The notes beneath the pieces were generated by a model. That model was not told where the DNA came from and searched no databases. It saw nothing but the letters and a program-made list of their open reading frames with translations. From Methylobacter sp. (GTDB lineage Bacteria; Pseudomonadota; Gammaproteobacteria; Methylococcales; Methylomonadaceae), in contig JANYKK010000089.1 of the NCBI GenBank assembly GCA_025361585.1, positions 1-38,733 on the forward strand: a stretch of DNA of 38,733 nucleotides. The letters run 5' to 3'. Position 1 is the first letter of the stretch. The number at the start of each line of letters is the position of its first letter. The position numbers were made by a program, and so were the translations under genes. Shown here piece after piece: positions 17,163 through 26,345 of this stretch.

Positions 17163-17831
17163 TTATGCGATGGTTGAATGCATCAATGCCCACGCCGTGC
17201 CGGTTGACACGAACTGAGCCAGATCATTTGCAGCATCCTGCGTTGCGAGCGTTGCGCCACCGGCAATTGTTTCTGATCCTGCTGGATCCAGAGTGACTGC
17301 AAAAGCATCGGTGCTGGTCTTTTTAACAAATAGCTTGGTGCCGGGAGGAATAGCGGCAACACTAGCGATATTGACGGTTTTTCCGGCGGTATTCGGAACG
17401 AATACGATCAGGTCGCCACTGGCTAAGTCGCCGACTCCAAGAGATTCAGTGCCGGTTGCTGCCAAGGTTAATACACGCGGCCCTTCTTCGCTGAATTCTT
17501 CAAGATCGACATGTACAGTGGCGGTTGCAGCCCGTTCTGCTTTATCCGCATAGCCGATAAAGTAGGCGTTCAGCGCCGGTGCATTGATGACTTCTTTAGC
17601 GGTCGCATCCCACCAGAGCTTTTGCCCTTGGGTTACGGCATCGCCGGTATTTTTAGCCAGCAAAAAAATGCCTTCTTTTGCAACCGATCCGGTTGCGCCA
17701 ATAGCAATATCAACCAGGGCAATGCCCATTTGTTGATTGCCGATAGCGACCGGATCGCTGCTTGAAATAATAGCGGCGGTGTTATTGGTGTAGTCGGTGA
17801 CGTCACCGGGTTTTACATAATTCCTAGCCAT
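17163..17831 (-). CDS. DUF2190-like capsid decoration protein
   Basis: N-terminal half MARNYVKPGDVTDYTNNTAAIISSSDPVAIGNQQMGIALVDIAIGATGSVAKEGIFLLAKNTGDAVTQGQKLWWDATAKEV is DUF2190-type; follows the capsid gene. Confidence 0.8.
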   Translation of the reverse strand: MARNYVKPGDVTDYTNNTAAIISSSDPVAIGNQQMGIALVDIAIGATGSVAKEGIFLLAKNTGDAVTQGQKLWWDATAKEVINAPALNAYFIGYADKAERAATATVHVDLEEFSEEGPRVLTLAATGTESLGVGDLASGDLIVFVPNTAGKTVNIASVAAIPPGTKLFVKKTSTDAFAVTLDPAGSETIAGGATLATQDAANDLAQFVSTGTAWALMHSTIA

Positions 17832-17891
17832 GTTAGTACCTCTATTCTGTAGCTTGATGAGGGCGACTCGTTATAGAGCCGCCATGCCGAA

Positions 17892-19958
17892 TTAATGAGC
17901 GCCGCCGTTTTTGTAAGCACCTTCAAAGCCGATTGCACCGACGCCGGATGGATGTTCGACGCGGTAACTCAATCCAGCAGTAGTGAAATTCTCTTCCATT
18001 GCCAGAATCGGCTCAGATTGGCCGTCAAGGAAGACAACCTCGATCACTGGGGCGATATTAGGATCGGCGAACAAATACCACTCATCGCCATCAATACGCG
18101 GCGTATCGACAACGTCACTGACCAAGCCTCTGATCTTGTTCGGGCGCTCTAGGTTTCCTGTCGTGTCGGGATCGTATTTAGCGTCAATGAGCACGCGCAC
18201 TTCTTCGGCGTTTGCTATGCCTCCCAGCCAGATACCGGGGCGAATATCCAGATAGTCGTTGCCGCTCATATCTTTCTGCTTCATCATCGCGGTCTTGCCA
18301 GCCGATAATGCGGCGACTGACGGCGCGGCGGCAGTTCCTGCAAGGTTTTTATGAGTGGCATGGAACAATCGTACGCCGTCATTTAATACCGGATTGGATG
18401 CCAGTAACGCATAAACGCGGTTTTCGATTGTGCGTTTAGCTGCACGGCCCAGCATGGATGTCATGTCGGAAATAAAACCGATGTCATCGTTAATAATGAC
18501 TTCAGGCGTAATGCTGATAATTGCCCCTTTGCGGGTAGCGCTGATGCTTTCTTTTTTCGCATCCGGCAAAGAAAGATGTTGGTATTCACCTGCCTCGTTA
18601 ACATCTTGAATATCACCGATTGATCCGGTACGTAAGCGTAGCCAATCCCTAAAGTCTGAGACCGTGCCTTGTTTGCAAAACCGCGTCCAGGTGTCAGGCG
18701 TAATGCCGTAAGCCGCCAATAACATGCGGTGCATGACGTTTTCAAGCAATACAGGCAGATCACTGGTAGTCTGCCCGTATGCGACTGGACGCATGGATAA
18801 AGCAGCCTTAACCATGCTTATTCTGTCCATACCTTTAACGCTACGGCCGGAACGCTCAAGACTCGCAGCGGCAATGTCCTCAAGCCTATGTCGACGGTAT
18901 TCGTTTTGCGGATCGTGCTTTTCAACGCCGCATCGCGCCATAATGGCTTGCCCTACGCCTTTGGCAAATTTTTCGTTATCGGATTCGCCGGTTTCTATGC
19001 GATGGTTGAAATTTGCCGCAGTGGGCGACAAGTCTTTACCCAGTAGCAAGTGCAGTTTTTCAACCGCTGCATGGACATCGATATTGCTGTCATTGCTGCA
19101 TTGCGTCATCAGATCAGCTACACCTGCCATTTTTGCAAAAGGCTGGAATTTTGTGCTGATGTCGGTTCGGCGTTGTTTTTCTGCGGCCAATACCTGCACC
19201 TTGATTTCGGCAGAGTTCGGCTGGGCGGGTTGTGCTGGGGCTGCGGCTTGCAGTTGTGCAGCGGGTTGATTGGCGGCTGCTGCCGCTTTTGCCGCCGCCG
19301 CTGCTATCTCTTCTTGGGTCATGGTACTTTCCTGATGTAGAGGTTTAGTAAAAATCCCAGCGGCTGCCGGAATGGTTTTAAATCGGTTTAGGTTAAACTG
19401 TGCTTTGACGGGTAATGCAATACCTACCGTATCAATCAAGCCCTCTGCCAACGCTTCGGCGGCAGAAAACCAGTGGTCTTTGCCGTCGGTGAGCCAGGAA
19501 GAAACGGCTTCTGTGGTTTTGCCGGTTTTGGCGGCATAAGAGCTAGCCATAGCAACGGTGTAGCGGTCGAGCGTATCGGCGGCCTCGCGAAAGTTAGCGG
19601 CATTACCCTGAGCGCCAGCCCATGGGGCGTGGATCATCATTAATGCGTTGTCAGCCATAGTCACGGTATCGCCCGCCATGGCAATCAATGAGGCGACGCT
19701 TAAAGCAACACCATCAACAAACATGTTGATTTTTGCAGAATGGCGCTTGAAGGCGTTGTAAATCGCCAGTCCGTCAACCACTGAGCCGCCGATGCTGTTG
19801 ATGCGGACGTTTATCTCGCTGGCATCCAGGGCGCTTAGCTCGGTAACCATGCTGCGGGCGGTCACCGATTCACTGTTCCAGCTGTCGCCGATGTCGCCGT
19901 AGATTAATATCTCTGCGGCGCTGTTGGCCTTGGCTTTGATTTCGTACCATTTAGCCAT
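17892..19958 (-). CDS. ClpP-like prohead protease / major capsid protein fusion
   Basis: Start MAKWYEIKAKANSAAEILIYGDIGD at 19958; ClpP-like INSIGGSVVDGLAIYNAFKRH ... VDGVALSVASLIAMAGDTVTMADNALMMIHAPW; Ala/Gln-rich linker; C-terminal capsid region. Confidence 0.88.
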   Translation of the reverse strand: MAKWYEIKAKANSAAEILIYGDIGDSWNSESVTARSMVTELSALDASEINVRINSIGGSVVDGLAIYNAFKRHSAKINMFVDGVALSVASLIAMAGDTVTMADNALMMIHAPWAGAQGNAANFREAADTLDRYTVAMASSYAAKTGKTTEAVSSWLTDGKDHWFSAAEALAEGLIDTVGIALPVKAQFNLNRFKTIPAAAGIFTKPLHQESTMTQEEIAAAAAKAAAAANQPAAQLQAAAPAQPAQPNSAEIKVQVLAAEKQRRTDISTKFQPFAKMAGVADLMTQCSNDSNIDVHAAVEKLHLLLGKDLSPTAANFNHRIETGESDNEKFAKGVGQAIMARCGVEKHDPQNEYRRHRLEDIAAASLERSGRSVKGMDRISMVKAALSMRPVAYGQTTSDLPVLLENVMHRMLLAAYGITPDTWTRFCKQGTVSDFRDWLRLRTGSIGDIQDVNEAGEYQHLSLPDAKKESISATRKGAIISITPEVIINDDIGFISDMTSMLGRAAKRTIENRVYALLASNPVLNDGVRLFHATHKNLAGTAAAPSVAALSAGKTAMMKQKDMSGNDYLDIRPGIWLGGIANAEEVRVLIDAKYDPDTTGNLERPNKIRGLVSDVVDTPRIDGDEWYLFADPNIAPVIEVVFLDGQSEPILAMEENFTTAGLSYRVEHPSGVGAIGFEGAYKNGGAH

Positions 19959-21462
19959 TAGCGGCTCCTTGTTGATTATCGCTGGCGGCGGCATTAGCTG
20001 CGCCGGGTTGTTTGTCGTTGGCTGGATCGGCGGAGCTGATCAAACCGTTTGATTTTAATTGCCTGCGCCAGCGGGCTGACTGCTCGCGTACATCGCGCGG
20101 GTTGCCGCCACGCTTACGAATCACTTCGGGGCCAGAGATGTACCCTGCGCGCTCTGCTTCGACGTTGCCTTTAACCTCTTTCAATGGATCAATCCAGGGC
20201 ATAGAGGGGCCGATAAACAGAGCATCATCAAGTGATAGCGGGTCTATGTCGGCAGGGACTTTAACCAAACCATCCAGTACCGCCATTTTTACAAAGGTTT
20301 CCCAGACTGGCTGCGCCATGCTGCCGATAAACTCGGAGGTCAGCACTTGGTAATTTGCCCAGCCTTCAATCAATTCTTGGCGCTGGCTGGAATAACTTCC
20401 GTCGTAGCAACGTGCTACAGTGGAGTAATTGGCACCTGTTCCGGCAGCAACGGCGCGGAGCTGGCCTTTGCGGAATTCAATCAATTGTGGGTTCGGGCGG
20501 TTGGTATCTATCGTGCCTATCTCTTCACCGATAGTTAAATCATCGAATACCATGCCGGGACTAAATCTTAACGATCTTGGCTCTCCTGCCTTTTCGGGGT
20601 CGTAGTTTTCTGGATGGCCTTTTTTTATATAGGCCGCCATGGATGCGGCGATTTTTGCGGCAATGCGCTCGGACTCTTCGTAATCTTTGATGTCGTCCAG
20701 CCGGGTCATGACTGAAGCAAAAACCGACACGCCGCGAAATTGGCTAATGCGCTTACGCAGACGCAAATGATTGATCAGATCGGCGCTGACCGGCTTTAGG
20801 TTGAGCGCAAGCGAGTTATAAACACTGATGTCTCCGGGGTGGTTCAGGTAAAGGTAATAATTGAGCGCCGCGCCCCAAGCGTTTCTTTGTATGCCTTGGA
20901 CGATCTTTTTAGCAGGATCGTCATAAATAAGCGGGCACATGTCCGCTTCGAGCATTTCCAGGGTAAATTTAACAACGGTGCCGTGATCCAGATAAGGCAC
21001 GTTGCCGACTAATGATTTAGTCATCACCTCGCCATCACGTACCCAGCTTCGGCAAAGCAACCGTTGAGCGCCTGCCCAGTCGGTGGAAAACGTACATTCG
21101 GGTTTTCGACACCAGTTTTTCCAGAGTCGCAATAATTCATCAGCTAAGTCGTCGTGGATTTCGCCGCCGAAGGTGCGCGGCTGCGGCTCTATGCCTATGC
21201 CGTTAGCGCCGACGACGTTATTGACCAGTGCGGTTAACACGCCGTCGGCTAGATCGTGATTCTCATCCAGGTAGCGAGCTTGGTTACGCAGGTTTGGCCC
21301 GGCTTGCCTGACCACTCGATCACCGCTGCCGGAATCCCGGCTTTGTTTGCGTAATACGGTGGGTTTGGCGGCTTCATACGCGGACATCACCCGTCTGGCT
21401 TGCATACGGCGTAAGCTTTTTTCGGGGGAAATGACGGAGATAACGTAGTCCAGCGGATTCAT
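19951..21462 (-). CDS. Lambda-type portal protein
   Basis: Start MNPLDYVISVISPEKSLRRMQARR at 21462; AAGTGANYSTVARCYDGSYSSQRQELIEGWANYQ is typical of lambda gpB-like portals. Confidence 0.9.
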   Translation of the reverse strand: MNPLDYVISVISPEKSLRRMQARRVMSAYEAAKPTVLRKQSRDSGSGDRVVRQAGPNLRNQARYLDENHDLADGVLTALVNNVVGANGIGIEPQPRTFGGEIHDDLADELLRLWKNWCRKPECTFSTDWAGAQRLLCRSWVRDGEVMTKSLVGNVPYLDHGTVVKFTLEMLEADMCPLIYDDPAKKIVQGIQRNAWGAALNYYLYLNHPGDISVYNSLALNLKPVSADLINHLRLRKRISQFRGVSVFASVMTRLDDIKDYEESERIAAKIAASMAAYIKKGHPENYDPEKAGEPRSLRFSPGMVFDDLTIGEEIGTIDTNRPNPQLIEFRKGQLRAVAAGTGANYSTVARCYDGSYSSQRQELIEGWANYQVLTSEFIGSMAQPVWETFVKMAVLDGLVKVPADIDPLSLDDALFIGPSMPWIDPLKEVKGNVEAERAGYISGPEVIRKRGGNPRDVREQSARWRRQLKSNGLISSADPANDKQPGAANAAASDNQQGAANG

Positions 21463-21677
21463 TAGCGAAAATCCGGGGTTTGAAAGCGCGGCGAGGTGCC
21501 GCCTGCGCTGATTCTGGCTTCGGCATTGGCGCGCTGTTGCCATTCCCTGCGGCCCTGTTGGACTTCGGCGAGATTGGCCCGTGTTAATTTGCGCTCACCA
21601 AATTGCACGATTTGTCCGTCCAGAATGGCGGCTTCGGCGGCGGTGTATTTAGCGAGCATTTCGGCTGATGTAGTCAT
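21462..21677 (-). CDS. gpW-like head-tail joining protein
   Basis: 71 aa, overlaps portal start, MLAKYTAAEAAILDGQIVQFGERKLTRANLAEVQQGRREWQQR. Confidence 0.8.
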   Translation of the reverse strand: MTTSAEMLAKYTAAEAAILDGQIVQFGERKLTRANLAEVQQGRREWQQRANAEARISAGGTSPRFQTPDFR

Positions 21678-21756
21678 GGGTAGATTACATCAGCTTGTTT
21701 GTGTCATTTCACCGGAAAACGTGACAATATTTTTTAGGGGTTGTCTATAGGTACAA

Positions 21757-22038
21757 TTACGGATTTTTCATCTGCAGCTGTCGAAGCGCTTCATCGCGCT
21801 CTCTCGTTAACCGAGCTATATTAGCGGTAAGCTCATTAAACTGAGCGGCGCTTAATATGATTTCTGGTGAGACGGCCTGTTTCTGCTTTTTCCTCAATCG
21901 ATATTCCCTCATTCTTTGCTTGTCGGATTTTGCAGATCCGGTGACGGGGCGTCCGAGACGCTTTAATTCAAAAATATCAACTGTTGCTTTATCGTCTTTA
22001 TCTTTCGTTTTCGTAACCGTTACGATAAGTGGCGCTAT
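21757..22038 (-). CDS. Phage protein (GRP.TGSAKSDKQRMREYRLRKK type) without canonical start codon
   Basis: Frame open from TAG at 22039-22041 to TAA at 21757: (I)APLIVTVTKTKDKDDKATVDIFELKRLGRPVTGSAKSDKQRMREYRLRKKQKQAVSPEIILSAAQFNELTANIARLTRERDEALRQLQMKNP*; only internal ATGs. Confidence 0.55.
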   Translation of the reverse strand: MAPLIVTVTKTKDKDDKATVDIFELKRLGRPVTGSAKSDKQRMREYRLRKKQKQAVSPEIILSAAQFNELTANIARLTRERDEALRQLQMKNP

Positions 22039-22043
22039 CTAAA

Positions 22044-22325
22044 TTATCGAATAATGCGATACAGCGTACTTAAGCTGATATTGTACCGGCTGCAAATTTC
22101 GGCATGGTTGTTGCCGTTAAATTCCCTTTTTATCGCCACGTTACGCTCAACACTATCGTCGGCAACTGATACGTATATCTCACGCCCGCCCCAGCGATGT
22201 TGAATTTTCCTGACTACTGCGTCCGCCAGTGATTCGGCGATGTCATCTTTAAACCCGATTGAGCTCTGCAGCGCCTCATAGACATCGCGCCGCAATGCTG
22301 CGGCAATAGGGTCTGATACACTCAT
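22044..22325 (-). CDS. Mor-like transcription activator family protein
   Basis: MSVSDPIAAALRRDVYEALQ...RNVAIKREFNGNNHAEICSRYNISLSTLYRIIR; C-terminal HTH of Mor/C type. Confidence 0.65.
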   Translation of the reverse strand: MSVSDPIAAALRRDVYEALQSSIGFKDDIAESLADAVVRKIQHRWGGREIYVSVADDSVERNVAIKREFNGNNHAEICSRYNISLSTLYRIIR

Positions 22326-24292
22326 AGTCTTGAGCTCCATGCGTTTGATGTTAATTGATTGGATTTTGCTGGTTTTTTAGGCGGCGGCAACGGTGCAGGT
22401 TGCTGCGCCACTATGGCGGCCTCTGCCTCTAATCGCCTGTACTCATCACTCGACACCACCGCCAGCTTTGCCCCCAACTCATCCCATTTGGCGGCGGTAT
22501 GCAGAGGCAGGCGCAATTCATGATGATGAGCGGCGGCGTAGGCGTAAACTAAGGTATCCAGCGGCTCGTTACGCGCACCGCGCTTTTTCTCGAAGCGGTT
22601 GGTTCTGGGGTTGAAGGTTTCCGCGACTACGCCGGTGAAATATTCCTTGGGCAAATCTTCTGAAAAATGCAGCAGCCTGGATTCGGTGGGTTTGTCGCCG
22701 TCGGTGCCCATGCGCCCGAACAGGACGTTTTTGACCGCCACGGTGCCGACGTGCTGAATCATCACACCGCGCTTGTTGTATTGTCCACGCCAGTTGACAT
22801 CTTGCGCTTTTGGCCTGGACAGCACCGGGGCGTTGTTTGGCACAGCCCCGAAGATGACCATAGGGCGGCGAATCATACGTCGGCGGACGAAGTCTTTAAC
22901 GGCTTCTGTGCGGTGTCCGCCTGCGTCGATTGCGGTAGCCATGACCGGCAAGGCGTGACCGTTGACATGCTCGATGGGTTTGTTGAGTAGTTCGGTTAGC
23001 GCTATCCATACGGTATCGTCAGCGGGATCGCCCCACAAGACGACATAATCAAGCACCCAAATCGCCATGCCTTTACCGAGTCCGATAATTTGTACTTCCA
23101 GCCGGTCGTCTTGGGTGTCAACGCCCGCCAAGACTGCGCAAACGCCAACGGGAGCCACGCGCAAGCGGTAGTTTTCAGCGCGGTCGGCGATGACGTTGAG
23201 TTTAACCGAGCGCATGGACGGGTCTTCCCAGGCTTCGGCCAAGCGGCTGTTGATAAAGGTTTTAAGGCGAGCCGGGTCGTTTTGTACGCCCAGCCACATC
23301 TCGACCAGCTTTTCCCAGCGCGGGCCTAGTCCAATTTGGTAATACAAGCAGTTTACGGTGTAGCCGCGTACTTTTGACTCGGGATTTTGCGCTATCCATC
23401 GCCCCGCTTTGATCATGTCGGTTTTTTGATGCTCCTCGATTTCGCAAGCGCAGGACGGGCAGACATAGCGGACACGTTCGCCGCCTTTGTCCCAGTGCAG
23501 ACCTGACCACTCGAAGGTTATTTCGTCCAGGCAATGCGGGCACGGCATGTAATAAAGGCGCTTGTCGGAAGCCTCATAACGCTCATCTATCCGGCATATG
23601 CCTTTAGTGCCGGGTGATGAAATATCCAGTCGTTTGTAAGTTGAGATATACGCGGAATAACGGTCTTCTAGCATCGCCATAGGGTCATCGCCGGTTTTCA
23701 GCGAATTGGCGAATTCTGTCAATTCGTCTACGACAAGGTATTTTACTGATGTCGATTTCAATCGGGCCGCTGCTCCGGCATGCTCGATATAGAGCTGTCC
23801 GCCATAAAAGTCTTTAAATTCCTTGGTATTGGCCGCATTCCTGGTGTTTGTCGATACCAGTACCTCTTTGACGCTCGGCGAATCATCTAACATGGGACTA
23901 AGCTTCTGGTTGATCCACTTGATCATGCTGACCTCAGCCGGAAAGCAGGCCATGATCGGGCCGGGGGCTTCACACATCCAATAGCCGATTGCGTTGCGCC
24001 CGACTTCGCTTTTTCCCATTTGGATCGGGAATTTCAAGACTACTTCATGTATCGTAGATCGGGCCGACAAGCAATCCATCGGCTCACGCAAGATAGGGTT
24101 TCTGTCGGTTCGCCACGGCCCAGGCTCAGGGCTGGTTTTTCGAGACAGGACGATGTTTTTATCAGCCCATTCGGATACGGTTTGCCTTTTGCGCGGGGCA
24201 TAGGCACGGGCGCGGGCGGCGTTGATGATTTCGGCGGCGTTTGGAAACGCCGCCTGATTAGTGGCTACTTGTATCAAGTTATCTCCATCCAC
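22322..24292 (-). CDS. Terminase large subunit (lambda gpA-like)
   Basis: 656 aa; FPIQMGKSEVGRNAIGYWM, YLVVDELTEF, CGVCAVLAGVDTQDDRLEVQIIGLG-type nuclease region. Confidence 0.93.
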   Translation of the reverse strand: MDGDNLIQVATNQAAFPNAAEIINAARARAYAPRKRQTVSEWADKNIVLSRKTSPEPGPWRTDRNPILREPMDCLSARSTIHEVVLKFPIQMGKSEVGRNAIGYWMCEAPGPIMACFPAEVSMIKWINQKLSPMLDDSPSVKEVLVSTNTRNAANTKEFKDFYGGQLYIEHAGAAARLKSTSVKYLVVDELTEFANSLKTGDDPMAMLEDRYSAYISTYKRLDISSPGTKGICRIDERYEASDKRLYYMPCPHCLDEITFEWSGLHWDKGGERVRYVCPSCACEIEEHQKTDMIKAGRWIAQNPESKVRGYTVNCLYYQIGLGPRWEKLVEMWLGVQNDPARLKTFINSRLAEAWEDPSMRSVKLNVIADRAENYRLRVAPVGVCAVLAGVDTQDDRLEVQIIGLGKGMAIWVLDYVVLWGDPADDTVWIALTELLNKPIEHVNGHALPVMATAIDAGGHRTEAVKDFVRRRMIRRPMVIFGAVPNNAPVLSRPKAQDVNWRGQYNKRGVMIQHVGTVAVKNVLFGRMGTDGDKPTESRLLHFSEDLPKEYFTGVVAETFNPRTNRFEKKRGARNEPLDTLVYAYAAAHHHELRLPLHTAAKWDELGAKLAVVSSDEYRRLEAEAAIVAQQPAPLPPPKKPAKSNQLTSNAWSSRL

Positions 24293-24330
24293 TTAAGCGC
24301 ATCTTCCATTTTATCGATGCAATCGGCTAA

Positions 24331-25239
24331 CTAGTCAGTTGATACTATGCCAGCAGGCGGGGCTACATCGTCAATCATCAACACAGTTCTGGGGTTGCTA
24401 TTCGATGATTTGGAAATGCGCACCTGTTTGCTATACAAATCTGGCTGTTGATACAAGTCGGACATGATGCGGTTATCGCCCAGGCGCATGGCGACGCCTT
24501 TATTTTGTGCCCAGACGTGGAACAGTCGTAAGGCTTGTGTACCTAGGCAGGGCGCAAAAGGAGCATTGATGACTGCCGTATTTTGCTTTCTCCAATCGTC
24601 GGCAAATTGACCGGACAGGGATAGCGGTATGGTTGGCGCTTTGGCAATTGGGGTAGTAATTTGCTGAGCTGGCTGTTGCTGCAAGGTGTTGATATTGGCT
24701 TGGTGGCTAACCAGTAGGCGCTGGGTGGCGGATTCCAACACCACCGGCACTAACTCAAACGGTACGCATTCACGGAGAAAGGTGCTTAGCTGTTGGGCAT
24801 TACTGCCAGAAACCACGCAAGCATCAAAGGGGACTACCTGCTGATGCGTTTCACCATTTTCAATACTGATTAACAGGCGAGTGCGGATGTTTTCAATGGT
24901 CTGCGGCTTGGCTTGCAGTAACCGGCGTTCGCAGTCGATGAAATAGCGACGGGCTTGTTTGCCTTTTTCATTGCGCTCGACCATCGATAGTTCTTTCGCC
25001 ATGTCGAGACTGACGTGATATTCAATGGATGGACGACCGCCTTTAGGTTTTGCGGATTTTTCCGCGAAACTCAAGAAGTCTTGATTTTCCTGAAATCCGT
25101 AATCTGAAATACGGTCTTTAATCCACTCACGGAAGTGATTAGCGACCTCTAAAAATGAATGCAGTAAACGTGCATCAACGAGTTGGACAGGCAAGCCGGA
25201 CAATTCGCCAGCAAAAACAGGGATAAGTTGAGTATTCAT
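24331..25239 (-). CDS. AntA/AntB-type antirepressor
   Basis: LVDARLLHSFLEVANHFREWIKDRISDYGFQENQDFLSF...YHVSLDMAKELSMVERNEKGKQARRYFIDCERRL. Confidence 0.85.
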   Translation of the reverse strand: MNTQLIPVFAGELSGLPVQLVDARLLHSFLEVANHFREWIKDRISDYGFQENQDFLSFAEKSAKPKGGRPSIEYHVSLDMAKELSMVERNEKGKQARRYFIDCERRLLQAKPQTIENIRTRLLISIENGETHQQVVPFDACVVSGSNAQQLSTFLRECVPFELVPVVLESATQRLLVSHQANINTLQQQPAQQITTPIAKAPTIPLSLSGQFADDWRKQNTAVINAPFAPCLGTQALRLFHVWAQNKGVAMRLGDNRIMSDLYQQPDLYSKQVRISKSSNSNPRTVLMIDDVAPPAGIVSTD

Positions 25240-25514
25240 TGAGCGCTCCTAAATGATTTTAAACCATCGACCGAAGCGACCAAACTTAGGGCGATGGATG
25301 ACGTATCGGGTTGGTCGACCGGTAGGAGCACCGGCAAGCCCGAAGGCTTCCCAATACGCCACCCACCATAAATAGTGGGGGCATAAAAAAAGCCATGAAC
25401 CTTCCGGCGCATAGCGTTAGCGCCTCCTAAATACGAGCGACCAAACCCGCACTGCCCATGTGGGGCAGCGTGGGCAAGGATAATGCTGTTTTGCAGGTTA
25501 GTCAATAGGTTCAT
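25236..25514 (-). CDS. Icd/Ash-like ORF preceding the antirepressor
   Basis: 92 aa, ATGA overlap (25236-25239) with antA-like gene; GFGRSYLGGANAMRRKVHGFFYAPTIYGGWRIGKPSGLPVLLPVDQPDTSSIALSL resembles leader/Ash/Icd-like ORFs seen upstream of antirepressors. Confidence 0.45.
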   Translation of the reverse strand: MNLLTNLQNSIILAHAAPHGQCGFGRSYLGGANAMRRKVHGFFYAPTIYGGWRIGKPSGLPVLLPVDQPDTSSIALSLVASVDGLKSFRSAQ

Positions 25515-25567
25515 AGCTTGGTCTATACTTTAATTTCTTGTTTTTATTTACTTATGGAGCTTTAAAA

Positions 25568-25771
25568 ATGATCGAAATAAAGAAGTTTTTCCGTGAAAAC
25601 GTAGAGCTATTTGCCACTTCAAAGCAGAAGTCACTCGAATATAATGAGCAGCGAGGATTTCTCGCCATGAGCGAGGCAATCGAGCAAATTCAGTGGCAGT
25701 TAAATCAGATCGACCAAGAATTGGTAGCTCTACGCCAAGAGATTCGCACGCTGTCAGATCGTATCGATTGA
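25568..25771 (+). CDS. Small coiled-coil protein, opposite strand to terminase genes
   Basis: MIEIKKFFRENVELFATSKQKSLEYNEQRGFLAMSEAIEQIQWQLNQIDQELVALRQEIRTLSDRID; GGAG upstream of the ATG. Confidence 0.6.
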   Translation: MIEIKKFFRENVELFATSKQKSLEYNEQRGFLAMSEAIEQIQWQLNQIDQELVALRQEIRTLSDRID

Positions 25772-25818
25772 CAGGTCTATTAGATAATCCTGCATCTGTT
25801 GTATTCATAGCTCTTTTC

Positions 25819-26340
25819 CTATCTTGCCAAGGTATAAAAACTGCTCGACAAGTCGCCAAGCAGGGTTTCAATGTGATCCATCAGCAGGGATCGGATTTTC
25901 TGCTCGTCGGTTTCGGCGGCGAGTTGTGGAGCTAATATGTCGGGTAATGATTCCAAGCGGTTACGGATGATGGTGTCGCCATCAACTACGCACAGCTTGA
26001 CTTCATCGGCGACCAACAAGGTGCCGCGTAGTGTTGCCAGTTCAATTTCGACTAATTCGGCGTTGGCCGTTTCTCGCCTTGCCTTAGCATCCTGGAAACG
26101 ACTACCTGAGCCTGATACGGGGGCGCCGCTAGTTTGCGTACCCAGCCCTTTGCTACCCCGTTCTTGCTCATGCCGTTTAGTAACGCCATCCTTAGCGGGG
26201 TCTTTGGTCTTAGCGATGAGTTCGATTGATGCCTCAACATCGACTTTTCCATCTTGCATGGCTAATCGCCCGGCGCTCTTAAGCTGAGTAACATAGCTGC
26301 GAGTGCTGCCGATGTATGAGGCAAATTCCGCTTGGCTCAT
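25819..26340 (-). CDS. Terminase small subunit (Nu1-like)
   Basis: N-terminal HTH MSQAEFASYIGSTRSYVTQLKSAGRLAMQDGKVDVEAS, then SRFQDAKARRETANAELVEIELATLRGTLLVADEV. Confidence 0.85.
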   Translation of the reverse strand: MSQAEFASYIGSTRSYVTQLKSAGRLAMQDGKVDVEASIELIAKTKDPAKDGVTKRHEQERGSKGLGTQTSGAPVSGSGSRFQDAKARRETANAELVEIELATLRGTLLVADEVKLCVVDGDTIIRNRLESLPDILAPQLAAETDEQKIRSLLMDHIETLLGDLSSSFYTLAR

Positions 26341-26345
26341 TAAGG

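Noticed and set aside
25548-25871. Minus-strand 107-aa ORF
   Set aside because: Antisense to the better supported plus-strand 67-aa gene and overlaps the 3' end of TerS; no recognisable features.
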